Shown in pieces: positions 18,796 to 26,980 of a DNA stretch of 55,662 bases. Location: contig NZ_JAFLRF010000042.1 in assembly GCF_017315705.1 (NCBI RefSeq), forward strand, positions 1 through 55,662. The letters run 5' to 3'. The stretch comes from Trinickia mobilis. Its GTDB lineage: Bacteria; Pseudomonadota; Gammaproteobacteria; Burkholderiales; Burkholderiaceae. Below the pieces are notes generated by a model. It saw nothing but the letters and a program-made list of their open reading frames with translations. It was not told the origin of the DNA and did not search any database. The translations under genes were made by a program, and so were the position numbers. How positions within the stretch are numbered: position 1 is the first letter of the stretch; each line of letters starts with the position of its first letter.

Positions 18796-20478
18796 TCACT
18801 TCGTATCGGCGGTTTGCCGCGCAGGTTTGCCGTTGGCGACGAAGTACGGCACATCGGCACGCGCAAGTGATTCGCGTCCGCAAATGCGATCGGCGATCTT
18901 CTCGGCGAGCATGATCGTCGGCGCATTGAGGTTGCCGGTGGTGATGCGCGGCATGATCGACGCATCGACGACACGCAAGCCTTCCAACCCATGCACACGG
19001 CCCTCGCCGTCGACGACCGCCATCTCGTCGTAGCCCATCGCGCACGAGCACGACGGGTGGTAGGCGGTTTCGGCGCGGGTGCGCACGAACGCGTCGAGTT
19101 CGGCGTCGGTCTTGAGATCGGCGCCGGGGTTCAGCTCGCGGCCGCGATAGCGATCGAGCGCGGGCTGACGGATGATCTCGCGCGTGATCCGGATCGCGTC
19201 GCGGAACTCGCGCCAGTCGAGCGGCTCGGCCATGTAGTTGAAGAGGATGCTCGGATGCGCGTGCGGATCGCGCGAGCGCAGCTTCACGCGCCCGCGGCTC
19301 GGCGAGCGCATCGAGCCGACGTGCGCCTGGAAGCCGTGCATCTCGATCGCGTTCGAGCCGTTGTAGTTGATCGCGACGGGCAGGAAGTGATACTGGATGT
19401 TCGGCCACGGGTCGTCGTCGCGCGTGCGGATGAAGCCGCCGGCCTCGAAGTGATTGCTCGCGCCGATGCCGGTGCCTTTCAGGATCCATTCGATGCCGAT
19501 CGCGGGCTGGTTGCGCTTCAGGAGCGCGGGGTAGAGCGAGACCGGCTCTTTGCACTCGTACTGCATGTACATCTCGAGATGGTCCTGCAGGTTGTGTCCG
19601 ACGCCGGGCAGATCGAGCACGACGGGGATGTCGAGCGCGCGCAGCCATGCGCCCGGGCCGACGCCTGAACGCTGCAGGATCTGCGGGGACGCAATCGCGC
19701 CGCTGCACAGCAGCACCTCGCGCCGCGCGTGCGCCGTGATGCGCGCGTTGCGATGCAGGTATTGCGCGCCGATCGCGCGCTTGCCGGAGAACAGGATGCG
19801 ATCGGTGGTCGCGTGCGTGACGATCGTCAGGTTCGGGCGCTGGCGTGCCTGATCCAGATAGCCGCGCGCGGTGCTCGCGCGCCGGCCTTTCGGCGTCACC
19901 GTGCGGTCCATCGGGCCGAAGCCTTCTTGCTGATAGCCGTTCAAGTCGCCGGTGCGCGGGTAGCCCGCTTGCACACCGGCTTCGACCATCGCCGCAAAGA
20001 GCGGGTTGTTGCCGGGCTTGCTGGTCGTCACGCTCACCGGACCGTCGCCGCCGTGATAATCGTTCGGGCCGATATCGCGCGTCTCGGCTTTCTTGAAGTA
20101 CGGCAGGCAGTCGAGGTAGCGCCAGTTATCGAGGCCTTTGTTTTCGGCCCAGCCGTCGAAATCGAGCGCATTGCCGCGGATGTAGCACATGCCGTTGATC
20201 AGCGACGAGCCGCCGAGCCCCTTGCCGCGCCCGCATTCCATGCGGCGATGGTTCATGTGAGGCTCGGGATCGGTCTCGTAGGCCCAGTTGTAGCGCCGGC
20301 CTTGCAACGGATACGCGAGCGCGGCCGGCATCTGCGTGCGAAAGTCGAAGCGATAGTCGGGGCCGCCCGCTTCGAGCAGCAGCACGGTCACGCCGGCGTC
20401 CTCGGTCAGGCGCGTCGCAAGCACGTTGCCGGCCGAGCCGGCGCCGATGACGATGTAGTCGTATTCGCGGTCGTTCAT
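18796..20478 (-). CDS. betA: Choline dehydrogenase
   Basis: 560-residue GMC-family flavoprotein that oxidises choline to betaine aldehyde, and can go on to betaine, at the membrane. The FAD motif [17 protein letters not shown] is at about residues 7-23, with [15 protein letters not shown] and the C-terminal [15 protein letters not shown] block. The start at 20478 is chosen because GCGGGAGGCAAC precedes it and the family starts here; the frame is also open further upstream. It is last in the betI-betB-betA order, with a REP element in front of it. Confidence 0.95.
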   Translation of the reverse strand: MNDREYDYIVIGAGSAGNVLATRLTEDAGVTVLLLEAGGPDYRFDFRTQMPAALAYPLQGRRYNWAYETDPEPHMNHRRMECGRGKGLGGSSLINGMCYIRGNALDFDGWAENKGLDNWRYLDCLPYFKKAETRDIGPNDYHGGDGPVSVTTSKPGNNPLFAAMVEAGVQAGYPRTGDLNGYQQEGFGPMDRTVTPKGRRASTARGYLDQARQRPNLTIVTHATTDRILFSGKRAIGAQYLHRNARITAHARREVLLCSGAIASPQILQRSGVGPGAWLRALDIPVVLDLPGVGHNLQDHLEMYMQYECKEPVSLYPALLKRNQPAIGIEWILKGTGIGASNHFEAGGFIRTRDDDPWPNIQYHFLPVAINYNGSNAIEMHGFQAHVGSMRSPSRGRVKLRSRDPHAHPSILFNYMAEPLDWREFRDAIRITREIIRQPALDRYRGRELNPGADLKTDAELDAFVRTRAETAYHPSCSCAMGYDEMAVVDGEGRVHGLEGLRVVDASIMPRITTGNLNAPTIMLAEKIADRICGRESLARADVPYFVANGKPARQTADTK

Positions 20479-20578
20479 GTTGCCTCCCGCTGGGCCGCCC
20501 CAAGGGAGGCAACCGCCCCCTCGGGGGGCAGCGAACGATAGTGAGCGTGGGGGTCGTTCATGTTGCCTCCCGCTGGGC
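20469..20578 (-). repeat. REP-type element flanked by a 27-base direct repeat, between betB and betA
   Basis: The 27 bases at 20469-20495 and 20552-20578 are identical and contain the betA start codon and ribosome-binding site. Between them lie GGGCCGCCCCAAG (20492-20504), GCCCCCTCGGGGGGC (20515-20529) and a tail with CGAACGATAGTGAGCGTGGG. In betA orientation the order matches the copy before dgcA. Confidence 0.85.
20475..20561 (-). CDS. 28-codon mini-ORF coupled to betA, made by the REP element
   Basis: It begins with a second copy of the betA ribosome-binding site and start context (GCGGGAGGCAAC-ATG-AACGAC) and reads through the repeat. Its TGA overlaps the betA ATG (ATGA). It is probably not a functional peptide, but ribosomes that start here would arrive at the betA start, giving translational coupling or attenuation. 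Direct evidence is only the sequence layout. Confidence 0.4.
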   Translation of the reverse strand: MNDPHAHYRSLPPEGAVASLGAAQREAT

Positions 20579-20579
20579 T

Positions 20580-22067
20580 TCAAAACACCGGTTGATAGCG
20601 GCCGAGTTCGACCTGCACGGATTTGATGCGCGTGTAGTGCTCGAGCGTCGTGATGCCGTTTTCGCGCCCGACGCCCGACTGCTTGTAGCCGCCCACCGGC
20701 ATTTCGGCGGGCGACTCGCCCCAGGTGTTGATCCAGCAGATACCCGCTTCGAGCCGATGGATCACGCGGTGCGCGCGCGCCAGGCTTTCCGTGACGACGC
20801 CTGCGGCGAGGCCGTACGGCGTATGGTTCGCGCGCGCGACGACTTCGTCTTCGTCGTTGAAGTCGAGCAGGCACATGACGGGGCCGAAGATTTCCTCGCG
20901 CACGATCTGCATGTCGTCGCTGCAATCGCCGAACACCGTCGGCGCGACATACTGGCCGCGCGCGAATTCGCCGTCGACGAGGCGCGTGCCGCCCGCGAGC
21001 ACATGCGCGCCTTCGCGCTTGCCGCTTTCGATGTAGCCGAGCACCGTGTCGAGCTGCGCCGCGCTTGCGAGCGGACCGAAGTTCGTCGCCGGGTCGGACG
21101 GCTTGCCGACGCGAATGCGCTTCACGCGTTCGAGCACGCGCGCCTTGAAGCCTTCCGTGATCGAGCGATGCACGAACACGCGCGTGCCGTTCGTGCAGAC
21201 CTGCCCGGCGCTGAAGAAATTCGCCGTGACGGCGATGTCGGCGGCGCGCTCGAGGTCGGCGTCGCCGAACACGATCAGCGGCGACTTGCCACCGAGTTCC
21301 ATCGTCACCTCTTTCAGCGACGACGCGCCCGCAAGCGACATCACTTTCTTGCCCGTTTCGACGCCGCCCGTAAACGACACCTTGGCGATCTCCGGGTGCG
21401 CGGCGAGCATGGCGCCGACGCGTCCGTCGCCTTGCACGACGTTGAAGACGCCGGGCGGCACGCCGGCTTCGAGGTAGATCTCCGCGAGCTTCGAAGCGGA
21501 CAGCGGCGTGACTTCGCTCGGCTTGAAGATCATCGCGTTCCCGGCAGCGAGCGCAGGTGCCGATTTCCAGCAGGCGATCTGAATCGGATAGTTCCATGCG
21601 CCGATACCTGCGCACACGCCCAGCGGTTCGCGCCGCGTATAGACGAACGATTCGGCGCGCAGCGGAATCTGCCGGCCTTCGATGGCGGTGGCGAGCCCCG
21701 CGTAATACTCGATCACGTCGGCGCCGGTCACGATGTCGACGGCGAGCGTTTCCGCAATGGGCTTGCCCGTGTCGCGCATTTCGAGCTCGGCGAGCTCGCC
21801 GTTGCGTGCGCGCAGCAATTCGACCGCGCGCCGCAGGATCCGCGAGCGCTGCATCGCGGTCATCGCTGCCCACGCGCGCTGGCCTTCGTGCGCGGATTGC
21901 ACCGCACGGCCGATGTCGGCCTCGCTTGCCTGCTGGACCGAGGCGAGCGTCTCACCGGTGGCGGGATCGAAGGTGTCGAACGTGACGCCGCTGGTGGCGT
22001 CGACATAAGCGCCGCCGATGTAAAGACGTTGCAGGCCGTAAGCGGTGTAAGCGTGGGGGCGGTTCAT
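20580..22067 (-). CDS. betB: Betaine aldehyde dehydrogenase
   Basis: 495-residue NAD(P)-dependent aldehyde dehydrogenase making glycine betaine. Motifs: [30 protein letters not shown] (cofactor and structural), [13 protein letters not shown] (catalytic Glu), [16 protein letters not shown] (catalytic Cys), and the C-terminal [10 protein letters not shown]. The start at 22067 follows AAGGAGAAAAT. It lies downstream of betI (78-base gap) and upstream of betA. Confidence 0.95.
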   Translation of the reverse strand: MNRPHAYTAYGLQRLYIGGAYVDATSGVTFDTFDPATGETLASVQQASEADIGRAVQSAHEGQRAWAAMTAMQRSRILRRAVELLRARNGELAELEMRDTGKPIAETLAVDIVTGADVIEYYAGLATAIEGRQIPLRAESFVYTRREPLGVCAGIGAWNYPIQIACWKSAPALAAGNAMIFKPSEVTPLSASKLAEIYLEAGVPPGVFNVVQGDGRVGAMLAAHPEIAKVSFTGGVETGKKVMSLAGASSLKEVTMELGGKSPLIVFGDADLERAADIAVTANFFSAGQVCTNGTRVFVHRSITEGFKARVLERVKRIRVGKPSDPATNFGPLASAAQLDTVLGYIESGKREGAHVLAGGTRLVDGEFARGQYVAPTVFGDCSDDMQIVREEIFGPVMCLLDFNDEDEVVARANHTPYGLAAGVVTESLARAHRVIHRLEAGICWINTWGESPAEMPVGGYKQSGVGRENGITTLEHYTRIKSVQVELGRYQPVF

Positions 22068-22145
22068 ATTTTCTCCTTGGATGCGCAAATCGCGACTTCG
22101 GCGCGACCGAGAGCGAAAGCAACGGGACGTACGCGTGATTCGTAT

Positions 22146-22733
22146 TTACGCGTGTCGAGCGAGCAGCAGATCGATGTAGTCGTTGGCGAGGCGGATCGCG
22201 GCTTTCGTATCGAACGGCTCGCCGCTTAGCGCGCCGCGCAGCCAGAGGCCATCGATCATCGCCGCGAGACCGCTCGCCGAGCGCCGCGCGGCAGCACGCG
22301 GCATCGCCTTGCCGAATTCCGCGCTGAGGTTCGAGTGGAGGCGCCGCGTATTGACGTGCTGCAGGCGCTTGAGCGACGGCTCATGCATGCTCTGCGACCA
22401 GAATGCGAGCCACGTTTTCATCACGGGGGCGCTGATCTGGCTCACATCGAAATTCGCGGCGACGACGGCGCGCAAACGCGAGCGCGGATCGGCCTTCGCC
22501 GCGGTGCGCCGCCGCGCCGTGGCAGCCCACAGATCGCGCAGGACGTGGCGCATCGTGGCTTCGATGAGGCCGTTCTTGTCGCCGAAATAGTGACTGACGA
22601 TGCCTGTCGAGATGTTGGCGCGCTGCGCGACGAGCGCGAGCGTCGTGCCGGACAGGCCGGCTTCGTCGATGGTGTGCAGCGTGGCGTCGATCAATTGGGC
22701 GCGGCGCACTTCGCGCATTCCGACTTTGGGCAT
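22146..22733 (-). CDS. betI: Choline-responsive TetR repressor BetI
   Basis: 195 residues, the exact usual length of BetI. It starts [19 protein letters not shown], with the TetR helix-turn-helix at about 30-55 ([22 protein letters not shown]). An upstream in-frame ATG at 22799 would add a non-conserved leader and overlap the operator, so 22733 (GGAAACGACC ahead) is preferred. BetI represses bet genes in the absence of choline. Confidence 0.93.
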   Translation of the reverse strand: MPKVGMREVRRAQLIDATLHTIDEAGLSGTTLALVAQRANISTGIVSHYFGDKNGLIEATMRHVLRDLWAATARRRTAAKADPRSRLRAVVAANFDVSQISAPVMKTWLAFWSQSMHEPSLKRLQHVNTRRLHSNLSAEFGKAMPRAAARRSASGLAAMIDGLWLRGALSGEPFDTKAAIRLANDYIDLLLARHA

Positions 22734-22787
22734 GGTCGTTTCCGGTTTCGTTGTGCGTCGAGAGGCCTCGAGGATAGTTGTTTTATT

Positions 22788-22799
22788 TTGAACGTTCAA
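22788..22799. promoter_or_regulatory. Likely BetI operator upstream of betI
   Basis: Perfect 12-base palindrome TTGAACGTTCAA, 55 bases upstream of the betI start in an AT-rich stretch. Its position and TetR-type symmetry fit autoregulation by BetI. Confidence 0.65.
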
Positions 22800-22975
22800 T
22801 CAATAAAAGCGGCTCAGGCGCTGGGATGTCGGCGTTGGGCAAGCGCGTGTCGGGTTTTGAACGATTGCGGCCCGGCGTTGCGGACTACGCTCGAACGGGT
22901 CGCGGCGGCGAACAGCGCGGCGCACCGCGGCAGCTTGAGCATCCGCTTCGGCCTCGGGTCCGCCCCGGGCCGCGC
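22800..22975. other. Junction between betI promoter and the accessory island
   Basis: No gene is supported. It holds the left copy of a 30-base sequence shared with fdhA (22928-22957), immediately before the stop of the LprI-like gene. No choline transporter gene is found divergent to betI, where one is often present. Confidence 0.5.
22928..22957 (+). repeat. Left copy of a 30-base direct repeat derived from fdhA
   Basis: Identical over 30 bases to 29637-29666 inside the fdhA remnant, in the same orientation. It encodes the fdhA peptide GSLSIRFGL. Sequence on both sides differs from fdhA. Confidence 0.85.
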
Positions 22976-23389
22976 TCAATTACATTTCTTCGCGCGAATA
23001 GCCTTTGTCATGCGCTTCGTCTCGGCCGTAGCGCATATGGCAATAGCGGCGGGCAGCATGGAGCCGCCATGCCATTCGCGGTCAGCTGATTTCTTGCAAC
23101 TGGAGTCGCGGTTTTTTTTCCACGCCGTGATTTTCTTCTTTAATGTGACTCCACAATCCGGTGACGCAGCGGATTTTTGGTCTACGATTCGCTGCAATTC
23201 CTGCTCGGCCACGATTTGATCTCGCCATGCGCAGAAATTCATGCTGGTCTGATCGGCGTCGCAGTTCGAAAGCAAGGCACCTACCTCGCTTGCAGGCAGT
23301 CCACTTCGCGCGGCCAATTCGTCCACCGGATTGGGGGCGGCAAGTGCCAACCGGGACACGGCTGCGATCATCACGAATGCGCGTTTCAT
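22976..23389 (-). CDS. LprI-type lysozyme inhibitor-like protein
   Basis: 137-residue protein starting MKRAFVMIAAVSRLALAA, a probable secretion signal, followed by a cysteine-rich domain. The stretch from NFCAWRDQIVAEQELQRI through WKKNRDSSCKKSADREWHGGSMLPAAIAICATAETKRM matches the LprI / DUF1311 pattern (AxxELN-W-RDxxC-GGS-C-R). LprI proteins inhibit lysozymes. The frame is open upstream into a lysozyme-like fragment (23390-23566). No strong ribosome-binding site is seen before the MKRAF start, so it may be expressed as the chimera or not at all. Confidence 0.6.
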   Translation of the reverse strand: MKRAFVMIAAVSRLALAAPNPVDELAARSGLPASEVGALLSNCDADQTSMNFCAWRDQIVAEQELQRIVDQKSAASPDCGVTLKKKITAWKKNRDSSCKKSADREWHGGSMLPAAIAICATAETKRMTKAIRAKKCN

Positions 23390-23566
23390 TGCAGGTGTAA
23401 CGGGCCGCCGAAGCTCATCTTCCGTGCAGGGGCCATGATGTGCAAGCGTGCCAACGCCGTGTGTGCAGTTGTCTGCGATATCGTTGTAGTAGTGCAATAC
23501 GGCGCGCTCGCGGATGCGCAAGGCAGTCAATCCTACATGGCTCATTTGCTTTGATTCATTTGGCAA
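23390..23566 (-). pseudogene. N-terminal fragment of a GH24-type lysozyme fused in frame to the LprI-like gene
   Basis: About 59 residues. VGLTALRIRERAVLHYYNDIADNCTHGVGTLAH resembles the start of phage-type GH24 lysozymes, including the Glu of the RERAV stretch and the GVGTLAH turn. The rest of the enzyme is missing: the fragment ends at CTEDELRRPVTP and runs straight into the inhibitor-like gene. This looks like an internal deletion of an effector gene next to its immunity gene. Confidence 0.55.
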
Positions 23567-23766
23567 GGATTTTCTAGCACAACGGAAGTACGCGACTTTA
23601 TCATTCGTTATGCGAAATCAGAAATGTGATGTGTATTCGCTAGACTTGGTGCCTGTCCCGTTGCAATGGCCGGAAGCGACCCATCTGCGACATTCGAACT
23701 ACTGAACTCGTCGCCCGGAAGCTGACCTTCAGGACGCCGCCGCGGCGTGTGTGGTTGGCAGCTAAT

Positions 23767-23792
23767 GGTTTCGAATCCCTGAAGCGCCACCA
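23767..23792 (+). other. tRNA/tmRNA 3'-end-like scar (candidate att remnant)
   Basis: Reads GGTTTCGAATCCC followed by TGAAGCGCCACCA: a T-arm-like GGTT(T)CGAATCCC and an encoded CCA end at the right spacing, but no matching 5' half. The preceding bases do not pair to form the T stem. Next comes a small hairpin (AAACC-cgaat-GGTTT). It is consistent with the end left by an element that integrated into a tRNA or tmRNA gene elsewhere. Confidence 0.4.
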
Positions 23793-23812
23793 AAACCCGA
23801 ATGGTTTATGAG

Positions 23813-24031
23813 TTAGCTACCTACATGTTGCTGCATCTGTCCGCAGCCGGCACCCGCCCAAATGAAGGACGCCTGTCCATGTCCTTTCGCCACAGGCCCC
23901 TTCCGAAGGCGCATGTAGACCGATTGGGTAGCCGCGCTCGGAGTGCCGGCGGCGCCGATAATTTCCTCCCTAGAAGGGTACTCGTCAAGCAACACCTTGC
24001 GGCGCATTCCAAGGGCGAGTAAGATGGGCAT
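23813..24031 (-). CDS. Small ORF, possibly a degraded HTH protein
   Basis: 72 codons, divergent from the WYL regulator. The stretch MRRKVLLDEYPSREEI is reminiscent of the start of small DNA-binding proteins found beside integrases; the remainder is not recognisable and could be decayed. No clear ribosome-binding site. Low confidence that it is expressed. Confidence 0.25.
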   Translation of the reverse strand: MPILLALGMRRKVLLDEYPSREEIIGAAGTPSAATQSVYMRLRKGPVAKGHGQASFIWAGAGCGQMQQHVGS

Positions 24032-24035
24032 ACAA

Positions 24036-24051
24036 ACTAGATCAATCTAGT
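24036..24051. promoter_or_regulatory. Palindrome upstream of the WYL regulator (candidate operator)
   Basis: ACTAGAT-CA-ATCTAGT, a perfect 7-base inverted repeat with a 2-base spacer, 18 bases before the regulator start. WYL regulators of defence systems (CapW, BrxR) bind inverted repeats in their own promoters, so autoregulation is likely. Confidence 0.6.
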
Positions 24052-24069
24052 AACGCTACCCATTAAGAC

Positions 24070-24969
24070 ATGTCCGAACACTTCAATGCACCGTCCGCAC
24101 GTTGGGGCCCCGAGCGTCGCCTTGAGTTCATTGACTTCCGCCTGCGATGGGAAGGCAGGATCAATCGCTCTGAACTCGTCGCGTTCTTTGGCATCTCAAT
24201 TCAGCAGGCGTCAGCCGATTTGGCCAACTATGCGCGCTTGGCACCTAACAACATTCACTATGACAAACAGGCCAAGACATTCCGCGCCGCCAGCAACTTT
24301 GCTTCCGTTTTCGAAGGAAACGATGCCGAGCTGTACCTGAGTCAGCTGAGTGACCTGACAGCCGGAGTTGCTCCCCAATCGGCATGTTTCATTGGTTGGC
24401 AACCACCATGCGACATAGTGCGATACCCGTCCAGGCCGGTGTCAGATCTCAATCTCCTGCGCCTCTTGTGGGCGATGCGCGATGAGGAGGAGATTGAAGT
24501 GACCTACCAGTCAATGCGTCAGCCAGACCCCTCAGTTCGATGGATCGCGCCTCACGCGTTGGCATCCGATGGCCTGCGGTGGCACGTGCGTGCGTGGTGT
24601 CATGCGAACGCCGATTTCCGTGATTTCGTTCTCTCGCGGGTCATGCAAGTGTCGGGCTCACGTCCCCGAAGCGTCGACCCTAGGGACGACATTGCTTGGC
24701 AATCGCATGTTGATGTCGTCGTGAAAGCCAGGACTGGGCTTTCAAGCGGCCAAAGGGCAGCGATCGAAACTGACTTCGGAATGACAAACGGTCGGCTTGC
24801 GATCCACTGCCGCAGAGCCTTAGCGTTCTACGTCGTTCGTCAGTTGCACCTCGAACGCCTAGAACCTATCCCTCTTACCGAGCAGCCTCTTGAACTCGAG
24901 AACCGGGATGAACTATCAGATGTGCTCGCAAAAGCGAGAAAGCTGCCCGACGTGCAAATTTCCAACTAA
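24070..24969 (+). CDS. WYL-domain transcriptional regulator (CapW/BrxR-like)
   Basis: 299 residues. The N-terminal winged helix lies at about 15-75 (LEFIDFRLRWEGRINRSELVAFFGISIQQASADL). The WYL-type domain at about 135-210 includes IEVTYQSM and WIAPHALASDGLRWHVRAWCHANADFRDFVLSRV. A C-terminal WCX-like extension follows. This architecture is that of defence-island regulators that repress until a nucleic-acid-type ligand appears. It is the first gene of the operon, 20 bases before the ubiquitin-like gene. Its GC is lower than that of the metabolic genes around it, supporting transfer. Confidence 0.85.
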   Translation: MSEHFNAPSARWGPERRLEFIDFRLRWEGRINRSELVAFFGISIQQASADLANYARLAPNNIHYDKQAKTFRAASNFASVFEGNDAELYLSQLSDLTAGVAPQSACFIGWQPPCDIVRYPSRPVSDLNLLRLLWAMRDEEEIEVTYQSMRQPDPSVRWIAPHALASDGLRWHVRAWCHANADFRDFVLSRVMQVSGSRPRSVDPRDDIAWQSHVDVVVKARTGLSSGQRAAIETDFGMTNGRLAIHCRRALAFYVVRQLHLERLEPIPLTEQPLELENRDELSDVLAKARKLPDVQISN

Positions 24970-24989
24970 CTACTGTGAAGGAATCTGAA

Positions 24990-25244
24990 ATGACCGAACT
25001 TGCGCATGCGGCGACCTACCACTTCTTTGTTGACGGCAAGCCATACGCTACCGAGAAGACGTATCTGTCGGGCCTCGAAATCAAGAACATCGCAGGTGTG
25101 GCTGGCAACTATCAGTTGTACCTTGAAGAGCAAGGTGATACACCGGACCGTGCAATCTCTGATGGTGAAACGGTGCCGATGGACCACAAGGAAAAGCATT
25201 TCTTTGCCGTGCCGCCGGCCACCTTCGGGAAGCAGCAAGCATGA
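24990..25244 (+). CDS. Ubiquitin-like protein (multiubiquitin/PF14452-type, single domain)
   Basis: 84 residues. YHFFVDGKPYATEKTYLSGLEIKNIAGVAGNYQLYLEE, then HKEKHFFAVPPATFG, follows the pattern of the prokaryotic multiubiquitin domain: a beta-grasp fold beginning with two strands and ending in F-VPP-TFG. There is one domain only. The chain ends G80-KQQA, so a four-residue tail after Gly may be trimmed by the JAB peptidase encoded two genes later. The start at 24990 is chosen for AAGGAATCTGAA ahead; an in-frame GTG at 24975 is less likely. The stop overlaps the E2 gene (ATGA). Confidence 0.85.
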   Translation: MTELAHAATYHFFVDGKPYATEKTYLSGLEIKNIAGVAGNYQLYLEEQGDTPDRAISDGETVPMDHKEKHFFAVPPATFGKQQA

Positions 25245-25645
25245 TCGAACAGCAACTCGAAGAACTACGTGAGCGGCTTCGTCAGAAGAGTCCAAACACC
25301 GTCGTTGAGAGCCAGCAGATGCCCAACGGGGGGGCGCTCATCAAAGTGAGCAACGTCGACTTGAATGGAGGATGGAATCGACCCACCGCAGAGGTGCTAT
25401 TCGTGGCGCCTCCTGGCTACCCGGGCGCCGCACCGGATTGCTTCTGGGTTGAACCGGGTGGCCTGAGGCTTGCCAACGGAGCAACGCCACAGGCTTCCAA
25501 CGATGGAAACCCTATCCCCGGCGACCCAATGGCAGGACGAAGCACAACTTGGTTCTCGTGGCACGTCCAAGGGTGGAATCCCAACGTCAACACGCTTGCA
25601 GGGTTCTATCAGCTGATCCTAGATCGACTACGGCCGGCGCGATGA
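25241..25645 (+). CDS. E2-like ubiquitin-conjugating protein (prokaryotic E2 family E type)
   Basis: 134 residues with a UBC-like pattern: TAEVLFVAPPGYPGAAPDCFWVEPGGLRL, then FSWHVQGWNPNVNTLAGFYQLILDRL. The only cysteine in the protein is Cys67 (PDCFW), the obvious candidate for the thioester with the ubiquitin-like protein. His108 in the SWH motif is a possible supporting residue. It overlaps the Ubl gene by ATGA and the E1 gene by ATGA. In related bacterial systems such an E2 receives the Ubl from the E1 and conjugates it to a target. Confidence 0.85.
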   Translation: MIEQQLEELRERLRQKSPNTVVESQQMPNGGALIKVSNVDLNGGWNRPTAEVLFVAPPGYPGAAPDCFWVEPGGLRLANGATPQASNDGNPIPGDPMAGRSTTWFSWHVQGWNPNVNTLAGFYQLILDRLRPAR

Positions 25646-26979
25646 GGCACGAACTCTGCATCGCTGCTGGCGATTTCGAGTCGCTCCAAGCCAATCTGCT
25701 GCCCTGCGTCGAAGAACGCTGTGCGGTTCTCTTCGCATCGAAAAGCAGGCGAAGCGACGGGCAAGTGCGCTTTCTTGTTCGCGAAATCAGCTATCCCGAG
25801 GCTACTGACTACACGAGCCAAGGTACGCACGACGCAGAATTGACGCCGGGATTTGTCGCCCGGGTGGCGAAGCAAGCGGTGAGGTCCGGTCTTTCGTTGG
25901 TCTTCGTACACACCCACCCAGGGGCGAAAGCGCCAGTCTTCTCGCCTGTTGATAACCGCGGTGAGCGTGTGTTGTCCGCATTCTTGACGATTCGCTGCGG
26001 TCCAAAACGGCACGCTGCGCTGGTCATGAGCGCTGGCGGCCTGCGTGCCAGAATCCTTGGCACCTCCGACGAACTGCGGGTGGTCATGGTCGGTCCGAAG
26101 CGCAGTATCGCCTTCGATCCTGGCTTCTCAGTAGATGCTCCTTCGACTATGTTTGACCGTCAAGTGCGAGCGTTCGGAGCCCTTGGGCAACAGCGCTTGG
26201 AAAGCATTCGAGTCGCAATCGTCGGCCTGGGTGGAACAGGATCCATCGCTGCACAGCAACTCGTGCACCTCGGCGTCCGTCACTTCATTTTGGTTGATCC
26301 CGACACCATCGAGGAGGTGAACTTAAACCGCGTAGTCGGAGCGACCGTGGCTGACATCGGCTCGGCCAAGGTTTCAGTCGCGGCCAAGTACATACGGGGC
26401 TTCAGCAGCGCAACAACGATATTCGAGCATGTCGGCGACGTTGTGCACGACTCCGTTGCCCGCAAGCTCATCGACGCAGACCTAATCTTGTCGTGCACCG
26501 ACTCACATGGCAGTCGTGCGGTTCTGCAGCAGATCGCGTACCAGCATCTCATCCCATGCATCGACATGGGGTCGACGATCACCCAATCGGAAGGTCGCAT
26601 AACCGGAATTTTTGGACGCATCCAAATGCTGGCGCCTGGCCTACCGTGTTTGTGGTGCAGTTCGCTTCTTGACGCGGAGCAAGTTCGGCGGGACATGATG
26701 AATGAGCCCGAACGTCGACTCGATCCATACATCCCTGGCTCTCGCGAACCGGCGCCGTCGGTTGTCTCGCTCAACGGAACAGTCGTTTCTCTGGCGGTTT
26801 CGATGCTCTTAGGTGCGGTCGCCGGAGCGCCTTTCGAGTCGACGCACTTGATCTATAACGGCTGCGCATCAAGCCTCAGGGCAGTCCGCGGCCAAGCTAA
26901 GAAAAACTGCTTCATCTGCTCCCGTGCGGGAGCGATCGCATGGGGCAGCGATCGACAACTCTTCACGAGGCTTGATTGA
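25642..26979 (+). CDS. JAB deubiquitinase-E1 (ThiF-like) fusion
   Basis: 445 residues, two enzymes in one chain. Residues about 1-140: JAB/JAMM metalloprotease with H90-x-H92, S101 and D104 (HTHPG ... FSPVD), and Glu candidates at 48 or 53. Residues about 170-430: E1/ThiF adenylating domain with FDRQVRAFG, the nucleotide loop GLGGTG at 195-200, D219 and D221, N227/R230 (NLNR), K243 and D287. Two CxxC pairs (C336/C339 and C423/C426) should bind zinc. The catalytic cysteine is not certain. The JAB part would process the Ubl precursor or remove conjugates; the E1 part would activate the Ubl. In Bil systems these are separate proteins. Confidence 0.88.
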   Translation: MRHELCIAAGDFESLQANLLPCVEERCAVLFASKSRRSDGQVRFLVREISYPEATDYTSQGTHDAELTPGFVARVAKQAVRSGLSLVFVHTHPGAKAPVFSPVDNRGERVLSAFLTIRCGPKRHAALVMSAGGLRARILGTSDELRVVMVGPKRSIAFDPGFSVDAPSTMFDRQVRAFGALGQQRLESIRVAIVGLGGTGSIAAQQLVHLGVRHFILVDPDTIEEVNLNRVVGATVADIGSAKVSVAAKYIRGFSSATTIFEHVGDVVHDSVARKLIDADLILSCTDSHGSRAVLQQIAYQHLIPCIDMGSTITQSEGRITGIFGRIQMLAPGLPCLWCSSLLDAEQVRRDMMNEPERRLDPYIPGSREPAPSVVSLNGTVVSLAVSMLLGAVAGAPFESTHLIYNGCASSLRAVRGQAKKNCFICSRAGAIAWGSDRQLFTRLD

Positions 26980-26980
26980 A

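Larger units (their letters stand above)
23567..24069. other. Left arm of the island: mostly non-coding, with remnants
   Basis: About 500 bases of visibly lower GC than the flanks. It contains a tRNA-3'-end-like scar (23767-23792), a small minus-strand frame with a weak HTH resemblance (23813-24031) and a palindrome before the WYL gene (24036-24051). No integrase or transposase gene is visible. Confidence 0.5.

Noticed and set aside
20479-21873. Long in-frame extension upstream of betA
   Set aside because: It lies antiparallel-frame within betB and is Arg/Ala-rich; the FAD motif and ribosome-binding site fix the start at 20478.
22335-23219. Plus-strand open frame across betI and the LprI-like gene
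   Set aside because: It is antisense to two recognisable genes and has no family resemblance, apart from the short fdhA-like peptide at the repeat.
23177-23554. Plus-strand frame opposite the lysozyme/LprI chimera
   Set aside because: The minus-strand frame has clear LprI and lysozyme-like motifs; the plus frame has none.
26924-26980. Earlier start for the kinase-fold gene
   Set aside because: It would lie within the E1 coding end in another frame; the ATG at 26981 follows the E1 stop by one base, in keeping with the tight operon.
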